A stretch of 64,000 nt of DNA from Capra hircus (taxonomy: Eukaryota > Chordata > Mammalia > Artiodactyla > Bovidae). The notes below the pieces were generated by a model. That model made no database searches. It was not told the origin of the DNA and was given only the letters and a program-made list of their open reading frames with translations. The stretch is taken from assembly GCF_001704415.2 (NCBI RefSeq), contig NC_030817.1:31755550-31819549 (forward strand), given 5' to 3'. The position numbers and the translations under genes are program-made. Below, piece after piece: positions 1-11,509 of this stretch; the stretch's first letter is position 1, and every line of letters begins with the position of its first letter.

Positions 1-44
1 GAGGTGGGGAATGGGAGAACACAATTCAACCCTTAACACTAGAT
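1..44 (-). mobile_element. MaLR (MLT1-like) LTR remnant, cut by window edge
   Basis: The reverse complement begins with a TGTTAAGGGTTGAATTGTG-like start, which resembles the 5' end of ERVL-MaLR LTRs such as the copy at 28106. Only the first ~44 bases of the LTR are inside the window. The assignment is tentative because the match is short. Confidence 0.4.
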
Positions 45-104
45 AAACCCAAATAAGAGAAAACTGGCATTATCAATCTCAACTCTAATGTTATACCCCA
101 GTGT

Positions 105-327
105 GCTTCCCAGATGGTACTAGTGGTAAAGAAACCGCCTGCCAATGCAGGAGACATGAGATGCAAGTTCAATCGCTGAGTGAGGAAGATCCCCTGGAGG
201 AGGAAATGGTAACTTACTCCAGTATTCTTGCCTGGAGAATCTCATGGACAGAGGAGCCTGGCAGACTATGGTCCATAGGGTTGCCAAGAGTTGGAATGAC
301 TGAAGTGACTTAGCACTTAGCACACAC
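105..327 (+). mobile_element. Bov-tA SINE
   Basis: A tRNA-Glu-derived head (GGTAAAG...CCTGCCAATGCAGGAGAC, a degenerate pol III A/B-box region) is followed by the BovA body, with the TATTCTTGCCTGGAGAAT and GGGTTGCCAAGAGTTGG blocks. The direct repeat ATGTTATA lies at 88-95 and 328-335, a plausible TSD that may extend with mismatches. Non-autonomous, mobilised by BovB. An open frame inside it is incidental. Confidence 0.93.
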
Positions 328-335
328 ATGTTATA

Positions 336-1543
336 GTCACATAAATTTTAAAGCAGTTGAACACTTGATTAGGCAATACAGATAGAATCAAAACCCTGAA
401 GACAGCAAACTGAAACTCCTCAAGAATAATAGAAACAGAAAATGCAGAGTGGTTCCTGCATCACATGTGGAAGCCTTGATATTGACTCTTTCTAGTTTTG
501 AAGGCTGACATCTTGCCTCCAGGTACCCAGTCCTGTCACTTTTGATCAAGAATTCTCAGATGAAAATTCACGGACTTTCCATTGGTAAAAATTATCTGGC
601 CATACACTTTAGACAAACCAGCCCAAGTTAGCTTTCAAAATATCCCCTACTGAGTGTGTCATACAATTTTCATTTTCTTTTTCTCTTTAAACATCAAATC
701 TCTGCATGGGCTCTTAAATGGGCAGTTCATGTGTGGCAAATTCTGATCTAAAAGATGGGCTGGGTGTTCCTCGGAGAGACAGAATTCTGTTTACTTTTAT
801 TGGTTTTGTAACTTTCCTCATTGGGAATTATCCTGGCAGATACATTCTTCTTTGTAGCTGAAATATTACAGCTTGCAGGATTTATGTAAGAGCCTTGTTT
901 CACAGCAGGTTGTGCTGGCACTTAGGCACTGGATTTGGAGATTAGGGACGACTTTAGTCCTGCATTACATGAGAACCTTGTGATGTGGAATTTCTCATGG
1001 AAAGCCACACTTCAATACAATATGTCACGGCATATTATCTTTGCGAGAGTATTTTCTCTTCACCAAACTGTGATTGTAACCTTTTCTCTCGGGTTGTCTG
1101 TGCCCTCTCCCTGTGTCTCAAGCTCCTAAGATAATATTTGGGGTTTTCAGAAGACCCGCCACCCAGTTAAAGGGAGGAAAGGAGATATTAGAATGCTCTA
1201 TTCCGGCTTTGCTTTCCTGCAAGTGACAGGTTTTCTTCTCTGGGATTTATGTTCTTGTTTCAGAAAATTATACTGATTTGAACCTAAACATAGTTAAAGC
1301 AAGTAAAATATGACCCTGTTACTTTTCAGTTGTAGAACAGTGGTTCTGAATAACCATATATTCTCTGTCATATGCATGTTAACTATGTTGGAAACTCTTT
1401 CACCTCTGACTACAAACCCACTAGTTTTGCAAGCCGAGTAGCTTTGAGTAAGGTCAATGCGAGGATGGGAACTTCCAAAGAAAATACAGATGTCTCAGAG
1501 ATGAATGCAGGATTTAAACTAAGGTTTTTTGTGCCACTAATAC
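336..1543. other. No recognised feature
   Basis: AT-rich sequence with short incidental open frames only. I recognise no repeat family, exon or RNA gene. Confidence 0.5.
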
Positions 1544-1949
1544 ACTAGTCCAAGATACCCCACTAGATACCCCATGTCCAAGGTAAGAGAAACCCAAGTA
1601 AGACGGTAGGTGTTGTGAGAGGGCATCAGAGGGCAGACACACTGAAACCATAATCACAGAAAACTAGTCAATCTGATCACATGGACCACAGCCTTGTCTA
1701 ACTCATTGAAACTAAGCCATGCCGTGCGGGGCCACCCAAGACAGACCGGTCATGGTGGAGAGGTCTGACAGAATGTGGTCCACTGGAGAAGAGAATGGCA
1801 AACCACTTCAGTATTCTTGCCTTGAGAACCCCATGAACAGTATGAAAAGGTAAAATGATAGGATACTGAAAGAGGAACTCCCCAGGTCGGTAGGTGCCCA
1901 ATATGCTACTGGAGATCAGTGGAGAAATAACTCCAGTAAGAATGAAGGG

Positions 1950-2759
1950 ATGGAGCCAAAGCAAAAACAATACCCAGTTGTGGATGTGACTGGTGAGAGA
2001 AGCAAGGTCCAATGCTGTAAAGAGCAATATTGCATAGGAACCTGGAATGTTAGGTCCATAAATGAAGGCAAATTGGAAGTGGTTAAACAGGAGATGGCAA
2101 GAGTGAACGTCAACATTCTAGGAATCAGTGAACTAAAATGGACTGGAATGGGTGGATTTAACTCAGATGACCATTATATCTACTACTATGGGCAGGAATC
2201 CCTTAGAAGAAATGGAGTAGCCATCATGGTCAACAAAAGAGTCCAAAATGCAGTACTTGGATGCAATCTCAAAAATGACAGAATGATCTCTGTTCATTTC
2301 CAAGGCAAACCATTCAATATCACAGTAATCCAAGCCTATGCCCCAACCAGTAATGCTGAAGAACCTGAAGTTGAACGTTTCTATGAAGACTTACAAGACC
2401 TTTTAGAACTAACACCCAAAAAAGATGTCTTTTTCATTATAGGGGACTGGAATGCAAAAGTAGGAAGTCAAGAAACACCTGGAGTAACAGGCAAATTTGG
2501 CCTTGGAGTACGGAATGAAGCAGGGTAAAGGGTAATAGAGTTTTGCCAAGAAAATGCACTGGTCATAGCAAACACCCTCTTCCAGCAACACAAGAGAAGA
2601 CTCTACACATGGACATCACCAAATGGTCAACACCAAAATCAGATTGATTATATTCTTTGCAGCCAAAGTTGGAGAAGCTCTATACAGTCAGCAAAAACAA
2701 GACCGGTAGCTGACTGTGGCTCAGATCATGAACTCCTTATTGCCAAATTCAGACTTAAA
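1950..2759 (+). pseudogene. BovB endonuclease domain, one nonsense codon
   Basis: This is the N-terminal apurinic-like (EEP family) endonuclease that nicks target DNA for target-primed reverse transcription. Counting from the ATG at 1950, the motifs are GTWNVRS (residues 30-36), SELKW with the metal-binding Glu at 61, YAPT (130-133) and GDWNAKVG (165-172). The SDHELL block with the catalytic Asp-His follows at about 2720. A TAA at 2526-2528 replaces the CAA seen at the same point in the copy at 39.2 kb. After that stop the same frame stays open straight into the RT domain, so this codon is the only break between EN and the main RT motifs. Not expected to be functional. Confidence 0.9.
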
Positions 2760-4231
2760 TTGAAGAAAGTAGGGAAAACCACTAGACCATTCAGGTATGA
2801 CCTAAATCAAATCCTTTATGATTGTACAGTGGAAGTGAGAAATAGATTTAAGGGCCTAGATTTGATAGATAGAGTGCCTGATGAACTATGGACTGAGGTT
2901 CATGACATTGTACAGGAGACAGGGATCAAGACCATCCCCATGGAAAAGAAATGCAAAAAAGCAAAATGGCTGCCTGAGAAGGCCTTACAAATAGCTGTGA
3001 AAAGAAGAGAAGCAAAAAGCAGAGGAGAAAAGGAAAGATATACCCATATGAATGCAGAGTTCCAAAGAATAGCAAGAAGAGATAAGAAAGCCTTCTTCAG
3101 TGATCAATGCAAAGAAATAGAGGAAAACAACAGAATGGGAAAGACTAGAGATCTCTTCAGAAAAATTAGAGATACCAAGGGAACAAAGATGGGCTCAATA
3201 AAGGATAGAAATGGTAGGGACCTAACAGAAGCAGAAGATATTAAGAAGAGGGGGCAAGAATACACAGAAGAACTGTACAAAAAAGATCTTCAAGACCCAG
3301 ATAATCATGATGATGTGATCACTCACCTAGAGCCAGACATCCTGGAGTGTGAAGTCAAGTGGGCCTTAGAAAGCATCACTACGAACAAAGCTAGTGGAGG
3401 TGATGGAATTCCAGTGAAGCTGTTTCAAATCCTGAAAGATGATGCTGTGAAAGTGCTGCACTCCATATGCCAGCAAATTTGGAAAACTCAGCAGTGGCCA
3501 CAGGACTGGAAAAGGTCAGTTCTCCTTCCAATCTCAAAGAAAGGCAACGCCAAAGAATATTTAAATTACTGCACTATTGCACTCATCTCACACGCTAGTA
3601 AAGTAATGTTCAAAATTCTCCAAGCCAGGGGTCAGCAATACGTGAACTGTGAACTTCCAGATGTTCAAGCTGCTTTTAGAAAAGGCAGAGGAACCACAGA
3701 TCAAATTGCCAACATCCACTGCATCATTGAAAAAGCAAGAGATTTCCAGAGAAACATCTATTTCTGCTTTATTGACTATGCTAAAGCCTTTGACTGTGTG
3801 GATCACAATCAACTGTGGAAAATTCTGAAAGAGATGGGAATACCAGACCACCTGACCTGCCTCTTGAGAAACCTATATGCAGGTCAGGAAGTAACGGTTA
3901 GAACTGGACATGGAACAACAGACTGGTTCCAAATAGGAAAAGGAGTACGTCAAGGCTGTATACTGTCACCCTGCTTATTTAACTTATATGCAGAGAAATA
4001 TATATCATGAGAAATGTTGGGCTGGAAGAAGCACAAGCTGGAATCAAGATTGCCGGGAGAAATATCAATAACCTCAGATATGCAGATGACACCACCCTTA
4101 TGGCAGAAAGTGAAGAGGAGCTAGAGAGCCTCTTGATGAAAGTGAAAGAGGAGAGTGAAAATGTTGGCTTAAGCTCAACATTCAAAAACCAAAGATCATG
4201 GTATCTGGTCCCATCACTTCATGGGAAATAG
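2760..4231 (+). pseudogene. BovB reverse transcriptase domain, frameshifted
   Basis: Continues the frame of the endonuclease. Counting from 2760, motif A FIDYAKAFD is at residues 337-345 and motif B GVRQGCILSP at 395-404. An insertion near 3990-4000 (GAGAAATATATATC where other copies have GAGTACATC) shifts the frame and ends this reading at 4010. The catalytic YADD box is intact in the next frame at 4079-4090. Further indels follow near 4170 and 4275. The key catalytic aspartates are therefore preserved in DNA but split between frames. Inactive as it stands. Confidence 0.88.
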
Positions 4232-5080
4232 ATGGGGAAACGGTGAAAGCACTGTCAGACTTTATTTTTTTGGGCTCCAAAAATCACTGCAGATAGTGAC
4301 TGCAGCCATGAAATTAAAAGACGCTTACTCTTTGGAAGGAAAGTTATGACCAACCTAGACAGCATATTAAAAAGCAGAGACATTACTTTGCCAACAAATG
4401 TCCGTCTAGTCAAGGCTATGGTTTTTCCAGTGGTCATGTATGGATGTGAGAGTTGGACTGTGAAGAAAGCTGAGCACTGAAGAATTGATGCTTTTGAACT
4501 GTGGTGTTGGAGAAGACTCTTGAGAGTCCCTTGGACTGCAAGGAGATTCAGCCAGCCCATTCTAAGGAAATCAGTCCTGGGTGTTCAATGGAAGGACTGA
4601 TGCTGAAGCGAAACTCCAATACTTTGGCCACCTGATGCAAAGAGTTGACTCATTGGAAAAGACTCTGATGCTGGGAGGTATTGGGGGCAAGAGGAGGAGG
4701 GGACAACAGAGGATGAGATGGCTGGAGATGGCATCACCAAGTTGATGGACATGAGTTTGAGTGAACTCCAGGAGTTGGTGATGGACAGGAGGGCTGGTGT
4801 GCTGCAATTCATGGGGTCGCAGAGAGTCGGACATGACTGAGCGACTGAACTGAACTGAATAGACTAGTCTCAGATCCCTGTGACGCTCATATCATTTCAG
4901 GAAGCCTTTTCACTAGCACAGCCCAATTTTAAATGTGCAGGTGAAGAATCCCTGCTCCATGCAGAATCTACATTAGTGGTGCAGAGGAGTCCATGGCACT
5001 GCCTCACAAAAACCCATTGTGAAATTTCAGGAATTTTGTGAAACAGTTGTTAAGCATAATTAATATTAAAAGTTGAAGTA

Positions 5081-5118
5081 CATAAAATTACAGTTACATA
5101 AAATTACAGTTACATAAA
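5081..5118. repeat. 16-bp tandem repeat, ~2.4 copies
   Basis: The unit CATAAAATTACAGTTA occurs at 5081-5096 and 5097-5112, then a partial CATAAA. The two full copies are identical. Confidence 0.9.
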
Positions 5119-5550
5119 TTATATTGATAACCCATTACTGAGTAATTGTTATATTTTATTATTATCTGATCTTGAGGTTCCACCTGAATCTGATTGCTGA
5201 AATACTACATCATGGTTTACTTCTGCAGGTCTTTTCCCAACTCCATGTTCAGTGACTTCATACTGGGGGCTTGAAGTCAGTCATGATGGAGTAGTTAGTT
5301 ACATCATGCAAACCTGCAAATGCTACAAAGTGGGGCTTACCCTGCCCATCCAGCTGGCATCTTCCTCCCCCCGCATTCGTCGTAGAAGAACCATCCTCTA
5401 ACTCCTATGCAGTTCCATATTTTTCTCTCCTCACTTCATTCCACTGTTGGGTCCTAGAAGTAGAATACATGGGTCATCACACTCAACTTGGACAGAAGTG
5501 TGGCATCAGATCCTGAGTTGAGAAGAGCCCAGTTCCTGATTGGCTGAGTG

Positions 5551-5604
5551 GGGAGCTGAGCAGTTTTGCTTTGGGAGCAAAGCAGGGAGCTGAGCAGTTT
5601 TGCT
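5551..5604. repeat. 20-bp perfect direct repeat
   Basis: GGGAGCTGAGCAGTTTTGCT occurs at 5551-5570 and again at 5585-5604, a period of 34. It looks like a local duplication, not part of a known element. Confidence 0.9.
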
Positions 5605-7664
5605 CCAACAGGAAAGAGGAACTTGGTGATAGGTTTAGTAGCAGGGTAGTGGTTTTAAACCAGGAAGAGAAGGAAGTCAACTTGGCATTATTGTAGGTAT
5701 CAAAGCAAATGCAGAGAAAACTCTCAAATAACGACATCAGCACTGATGGTGCGTCACTATGCAGCAGCTTAGCACAAAGTCCAAATACTGTTTTTAAAGA
5801 AATTCTCACAAGTCTGCAAAATAACAATAAAAATAATCTTAGAAAAACAACTTGGAGAATTTTTTATAAAATGAAAATTTTCATGAAAGAACAGTTCTTT
5901 ATTCAGGGATCATAGGTTAATATATCAAGAATAATAAAAAGAACTCTATTAGAAGCATGAGGCTCTTATCTTATATATATACAACATATATATAAACATA
6001 TATAGTATTTATCTTATGAATTATTTTGTCCCCAAAGTCCATTCTGTACCCATTTTTACCTGCTTGTATTAGAAAGTACTTTAAAAATAATAATAAATTA
6101 ATGTTATAAATGGTGATCAGGTTTCCAGCCTAGACCAAAAAAGTATATATTTCCCAGTATTCTGATAGTTGAGTCATAGCATTCATCTTGAAAGCCTGAA
6201 GTCTGAATAGTAGGGGAAAGGGTAGTCTTAGCAGAGTTAAAGAAGGACAAAAGAGAAGAAAAAAGCATGTCTTTTCCTTCTCCAGAGCCAATGGATGGTG
6301 CACTAGGAAAATCGAAACCAGTTAAGTTTGTCCCCTCACCCCTCTTCATGCCTTGCTCTCATAGAATCTGATATCCCTTCTCACTGGCTCCCTTTCCCAT
6401 ATATTCTGCCTTCTCCACCATGGTACATCCAAAGGTCTGTCTGAACTGCTAAAATGCTCCAACTGTCAAACACAACTTGCTCCTTCCTTCCCAGTCATAG
6501 CCCATCATCCATTTTCCAGCACAGCTGGTCTCAAGTGTCATTGGACAAGTTTATACAAATGTGTAAATGGTTGAGAGTCCCTAATTTTCCAGAACCATGT
6601 GAATTTTTACGAGTGGATTTTGAAAACATAAGTTACCTCTAATTGGCAGTATATTGTGAAATATAAAAAACAAACACAAACTATAAAAAAACCAACAGAG
6701 TAAGAGTCGGTGGAAGAGTGTTGGAGTGGGCAGGAACAGAGCGCAGAGCACACTGCAAGCTAGTTGCTTAATCCTTTAAAATGTGTTTGTGATTTTCACA
6801 AATTCCTCCCTTTGACCTACAGATTTTCCAGAACTGGCCAAACTTGGATTTGAACTAATCCTTGTTCTGGTAATTACCCACTGGTACAAGCAGCCCCAGA
6901 ATAACAAATGTTCCAAGATTAAATGTTACAATTCTCTACATTTTTTTTCAGATTCATACTTGAAAAACTTCACATTTCCCACAAGGGTTTTTTATGGGAA
7001 CTATGGCGTGTTCAGCCATAGAAGGGGGATGGTATGAGTTTTTGTGTGATGCACACACATGTGCTGGAGTAGGCTGCAGATGTATGGATGCATACACAAA
7101 CTGTTTATCATTTTGCAAGAAGACTTCAATATATATTGATAATTAAACATTTAACAACTTCTAGCCTTGCTCAGTTTAGGAGACATCTTCATCAGCTCTA
7201 ACATCCAAACTCACATCTATAATTCCCTCTGTCGAGCTATTCCCTTTTCAGACCGCAATCTTCTTGCTGTGCTTACTATGTATATTCTATTTACAATTAT
7301 AATCTCATTGCTGTTTTTTCCTAGTTAAAAGTATACCTAACCCCCATGCTCTGCAAAAAACAGGTGTCTTCTGGTCTTGAATTGCCTTTCAATCTAATAT
7401 TCAGAGTTAACCTTCACAATCGATTCCCATGTCTAAATCAGCCATATTGATTAGCAATAAATGCTCACCAATTAGCTAATGTTGTTCATCTAGTGATATA
7501 ACCCTAAACACGAATGAACCACCACAAATGATAAACAACCACCAGGTGTAAACAGCAGAAGGGAGCTTGCACAGACTGTGGGCACTGTGGGTCAGATCTT
7601 TGTCCTGCATCCACAGTGGGCGAGGAGCCACACAAAACACAAAGCAACGTGGCCTCTGCCCTGA

Positions 7665-7870
7665 AGTGAAGTGAAGTCACTCAGTCGTGTCTGACTCTTT
7701 GAGACCCCGTGGACTGTAGCCTGCCAGGCTTCTCCGTCCATGGGATTCTCCAGGCAAGAATACTGGAGTGGGTTGCCATTTCCTTCTCCAGGGGATCTTC
7801 CCGACCCAGGGATTGAACCCGGGTCTCCTGCATTGCAGGCAGATGCTTTAACCTCTGAGCCACCAGGGAA
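7665..7870 (-). mobile_element. Bov-tA SINE
   Basis: Minus-strand copy. The 3' tail is at the left (AAGTCACTCAGTCGTGTCTG) and the tRNA-like head at the right (GAGCCACCAGGGAAGCC). A perfect 13-bp TSD, GCCTCTGCCCTGA, lies at 7652-7664 and 7871-7883; its first bases may overlap the SINE end. Confidence 0.95.
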
Positions 7871-8107
7871 GCCTCTGCCCTGAGAAACTGAGAAATAAAA
7901 TAATAAGAGCGCTTCTCTCATTTCACAACAGGGAACCTCACCAGAGAAAGGGGGAAAACCTCAGTCATTTGAGCAAAAGTCAGAGATGAGTGTTTTTGAA
8001 ATGGAAATTATGCTTCTGTTTGGGATGGGTCAAAAGGTTATAGAATAACTACTTGTCATTTATATTTTCATCTAGGCTGCACCTGCTTACTTTTTCCAAT
8101 CTAGAAA

Positions 8108-8656
8108 ACGGTTGTCTGATAGAATTATTTACATGAGCCACATATGTACTTTAAGATGTTCTAGTATCCACATTAAAAAAGTACAAAGAAACAGGTGAAG
8201 CAAGTATTAATGATGTATTTTTAACCAAATGTATTAGAAATATTGAGCTTCTCCAATGTCTCAGTGGGTAAAGAATCTGCTTGCAATGCAGGAAACACAT
8301 GAGATATTTGTTCAACTCCTGGGTTGGGAAGATCCCCTGGAGAAGGAAATGGCAAGCCACTCCAGTATTCTTGCCTGAAAAATCCCATGGACAGAGGAGC
8401 CTGGCAGGCTGTAGTCAAAAGGGTCGCAAAGAGTCAGACATGACTAAATGACTGAGCACAAGCACGATTCAAAATATCTTTTCAACAGATAATCGAAGAA
8501 AAAGTATTATTGATTGGATAGCTTACATCCTTTTTTTTCACACTAAGTCTACAAAACCACTGTGTTTTACATAGACAATACATCCCAACTCAGGGCAGCC
8601 ACATTTCAAGTGCTCAATAGCACACGTGTCCAGTGGCTACCTACCAGACAATGCAG
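8108..8656. mobile_element. hAT-like DNA transposon relic, split by a SINE
   Basis: Terminal inverted repeats TTGTCTGATAG (8112-8122) and CTACCAGACAA (8641-8651) match at 10 of 11. The interior has blocks typical of a mammalian MER element (ACATGAGCCACATATGTA near 8131; CACATTTCAAGTGCTCAATAG near 8600). It has no coding capacity and is interrupted by the Bov-tA at 8245-8462. The exact family is not certain. Confidence 0.6.
8245..8462 (+). mobile_element. Bov-tA SINE inside hAT-like relic
   Basis: tRNA-like head (CTCAGTGGGTAAAGAATCTG) followed by the BovA body (TATTCTTGCCTGAAAAATCC, GGGTCGCAAAGAGTCAGAC). It is younger than the DNA transposon that it interrupts. No clean TSD was found. Confidence 0.92.
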
Positions 8657-8664
8657 GACTAGAA

Positions 8665-9444
8665 CATTCCACTCCAGAGGAAGGGACACTTCAGTTCCTG
8701 GTTCTATTTCCACCTCCTACAATCGAACTTGGTTGGAGGCAGGAAAGGAATAGAGCAAATCATTTCTGAAGTTTTTCATGGAGCAGTTTAGCAATGCTTG
8801 TTATCATCCCAAGGTATTTAGGGATTGAAAAGCGTCCTTAGTTAAAAGCAGACTCTCTTTGTGATGTATCAGAAGAATTCCCTGCATTCTAGGGAGTCTG
8901 ATTTATGACTGCAGGCTCACCACCCAGAGGCCTGGCCCTGCCTTTTTGCTCAGTCTCCTCTGTGGTTTGGGTTGAGAGGAATTCCCTGATCCATATTATC
9001 TTTCCTATCTGGGACTACCCAAAGATAATTCACCCTGGAAGCATTTCCTTTTGTCTCTGGTCTTCTTTAAAAGGCCAAGGCTCTGCCTCCAAGGGACTGT
9101 GACTGATATCAACAGCTTCCATCTCTCTGATGTTTGGACCATTCAAAGCAATCTCAAAGATGCTGTGGTGCCTTATCCTCACCTACCTTTGTTAGGACTG
9201 ACACTTCGAATCCACATTTCTGAAAAAAAAATCACACTGGCTTTGGGATTAGTTTCTGGCAAATGTTTTCAAATTTTAAGGTGCATTGGGAAGCTTTGAG
9301 GGTGTTTGTTTCTGTTGACGCCAGGGCTCCTTGTCTTGAGGGTCAGGTCTGTGCAGAGCTCCATTTTATCAACCAGAAGCACTACAAGTCATTCCGAATC
9401 ATGTGGCTTGGTGCTCCAAAGTTTTGAAACACTAGATGGTATTT
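8665..9444. other. No recognised feature
   Basis: Unassigned sequence. Short open frames at 8905-9299 show no recognisable domain. Confidence 0.45.
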
Positions 9445-9658
9445 GAGCCCAGGTTGGCTCAGACGGTGAAAGCATCTGCCTACAATGCGGGAGACCCAAG
9501 TTTAATCCCTGGGTCAGGTAGATGCCCTGGAGAAGGAAATGGCAACCCACTCCAGTACCCTTGCCTGGAAAATCCCATGGACGGAGGAGCCTGGTGTAGG
9601 CTATAGTCCATGGGGCTGCAAAGAGTCAGACACGACTGAGCGACTTCACTTCACTTTG
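9445..9658 (+). mobile_element. Bov-tA SINE
   Basis: Complete head (GGCTCAGACGGTGAAAGCATC), well preserved BovA body and a TTCACTTCACTT tail. No TSD identified. Confidence 0.93.
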
Positions 9659-10235
9659 CTGTACATGGAGGTCACTGCTCTGTGTACTTAGTTGTACCAC
9701 ATCAAGAGGTAAGGCAATAAATCACTTGCATTTACATATGAAATTATAATGCAAATCCTTTTTGCCCATCGGGTTTCCCTGGCAGCATAAAATTCTGTGT
9801 CCTGGGGAAAGGAGCTGCTTGACAGGTTTTTTTTTTCTTCCCCAAGACAAAAAAAGGGATGTACAGAAGCTAAATAAAAATTGAATATAACCTAAGGTGA
9901 TACTAGGTTTGCCACTGACTTACTTTTCTTCCCCATCCTTGCTAGGCTTTTTTCTTTTATTAATTTCATTACTTGATTAGTAAGGCTTTCTTTAGATACA
10001 TGTGAAAATACATATTAAAATGAAAGGAAAGTTACCCACAGATCCATCATTCAAAAATGTTTGCTTCTTTTCCAGAAAACAAATTCCTAAATAAATATGA
10101 ATTCTGTTTGTATCTGCCTAACCTTATAATTCATTTTAAGTTTTAAAATGTCTTCATCCATATTGTTTTTAATGATAGTTTCTTCTCTAGTATGCCCTAA
10201 TTTCATCAACCCTCTACACTGGAAGTTTCACTTTT
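9659..10235. other. No recognised feature
   Basis: AT-rich, with poly-T runs at about 9826-9834 and 10231-10241. Possibly a degraded old L1 3' UTR, but I cannot support it. Confidence 0.4.
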
Positions 10236-10660
10236 TTTTTTTCTTAATAGAGTTTATTGTTTAGAACAGTTTTAGATTCACAGCTAAATTCAGAGGAAGG
10301 ATTCCCAAATACCCCCACGCCCACACATGCATAGCTTCGGCTGTTATCAACATTCCTCCCAGTGGTGCATTTGTTACAACTGATGAAACTACTTTGACAC
10401 ATAATAACCACTCAAAGTGCACATTAGGCTTCACACTTGCAATTGCATACTCTTTAGGTTTGGGCACATGTATAATAACATGTATTCACTATTACAGGCA
10501 TCATACAGAGTGGTTTCACTGCCCTAAAAATCCTCTATGCCCTCCCATTCATCCTTCTCTCACCCAGTCTCTAGCAACACCTGATCTTTTTTACTGTCTC
10601 CACAGTTTTGATTTTTCCAAATGTCATATAATTGGAGTCATACATTATGTAGCCTTTCAG
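10236..10660 (-). mobile_element. Ancient L1M 3' UTR fragment
   Basis: The plus strand carries the reverse complement of the L1M-type 3' UTR: GAGTTTATTGTTTAGAACAG, AGATTCACAGCTAAATTCAGA, CACACATGCATAGC, and TCACTGCCCTAAAAATCCTC near 10517. Non-coding. The incidental open frames here are not genes. The subfamily cannot be fixed without alignment. Confidence 0.65.
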
Positions 10661-11041
10661 GTTTTTCTTTCTCTTCCTCCTCCTTCCTCCCCTTTTTTTC
10701 TTTCACAAAACTGTGGTAAAAATTCTTCATATCCTTCTTTTGGGGAGAAGGGCTTGAACTGTTAATAAATGAAAACATAGAAGGTGAAACTAACACCCAT
10801 TTTCCACTATCCAGATTTCACTATTATTTAATGTTTCAATACATTATTTCCCAGCCTTTCTGCATATATAAATATCTGGAAGATATACAAACATTCTTCT
10901 TTTTTGTAAAAAAAGATGAGACTGTTCTAAGTAAAATGAAAAGCCCCTCTGGCTATCCCTTTCTAATCTGGTCCCTTCCTTCCTTTGCAGATGAAATAAC
11001 CATGGTGAGTTTGGTGCATATTGTAATCCATTTTTGTGCAT
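10661..11041. other. Unassigned, probably decayed L1M
   Basis: AT-rich sequence continuing from the L1M fragment. It contains a C/T-rich stretch around 10668-10702. No gene seen. Confidence 0.35.
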
Positions 11042-11058
11042 AACTTATCTATCTAAAA

Positions 11059-11269
11059 GGGCTTCCTGGTGGCTCAGTGGTAAAGAATCCACCTGCCAGT
11101 GGCAGGAGGTATGGATGCGATCCCTGGGTCAGAAAGATGCCCTGGAGGTGGAAATGGCAACCCACTCCAGTACTCTGGCCTGGAAAATTCCACGGACAGA
11201 GGAACCTGGAGGGCTACAGTTCATGGGGTTGCAAAAGAGTCAGACATAACATAGTAACTAAACAACAAT
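11059..11269 (+). mobile_element. Bov-tA SINE
   Basis: Head GGGCTTCCTGGTGGCTCAGT and a typical BovA body. Flanks AACTTATCTATCTAAAA (11042-11058) and AACTATTTATCTAAAA (11270-11285) are a slightly degraded TSD. Confidence 0.93.
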
Positions 11270-11395
11270 AACTATTTATCTAAAACAATCTAGTAACATA
11301 TTGTTGTGCACTTATACATAAATAATATTGCCCTGCATGCATTGTCCTGCAGTTTATTTTTCTCAGGCAGAAACATATATTTGATATCTGTTCCC

Positions 11396-11509
11396 ATGTT
11401 GTTGTTTAGTTGCTAAGTAAATTGTGCCAGACTCTTTTGCGACCCCATGGATTGTAGCGCACCAGGCTCCTCTGTCCGTGGAACTTCCCAGGCAAGAATA
11501 TTGGGAAAA
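11396..11509 (-). mobile_element. BovA-type SINE 3' fragment, antisense
   Basis: The plus strand reads from a SINE tail (TTGTTGTTTAGTTGC) inward through GCGACCCCATGGATTGTAG to GGCAAGAATATTGG, then meets BovB without a break. It begins directly after the left copy of an 11-bp direct repeat (11385-11395) whose other copy lies beyond the BovB. It is either a truncated SINE or the inverted 5' part of a composite insertion. Confidence 0.8.

Larger units (their letters stand above)
1557..4862 (+). mobile_element. Near-full-length BovB LINE (RTE clade)
   Basis: About 3.3 kb, close to the usual BovB length of about 3.2 kb, whereas most genomic copies are 5'-truncated. In order it holds a 5' leader (1557-1949), an endonuclease domain, a reverse transcriptase domain, and the 3' tail that BovA SINEs share, ending in ACTGAACTGAACTGAA. 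Flanking ACTAGTCCAAGAT (1544-1556) and ACTAGTCTCAGAT (4863-4875) match at 11 of 13 positions and look like an aged TSD. Relative to the copy at 38.5-40.2 kb it lacks nine bases near 3182, an in-frame loss in the spacer between EN and RT. The last third is decayed by several indels and a TGA. Confidence 0.93.
4876..7651. other. Unassigned, AT-rich spacer
   Basis: No repeat family or exon recognised. It holds two small local repeats (listed separately) and an alternating AT-rich patch around 5971-6006. Confidence 0.5.

Noticed and set aside
7665..7870. tRNA gene, from tRNA-like A/B boxes in Bov-tA copies
   Set aside because: The tRNA-Glu-like heads are degenerate, lack a complete cloverleaf and are joined to the BovA body; they are SINE promoters.
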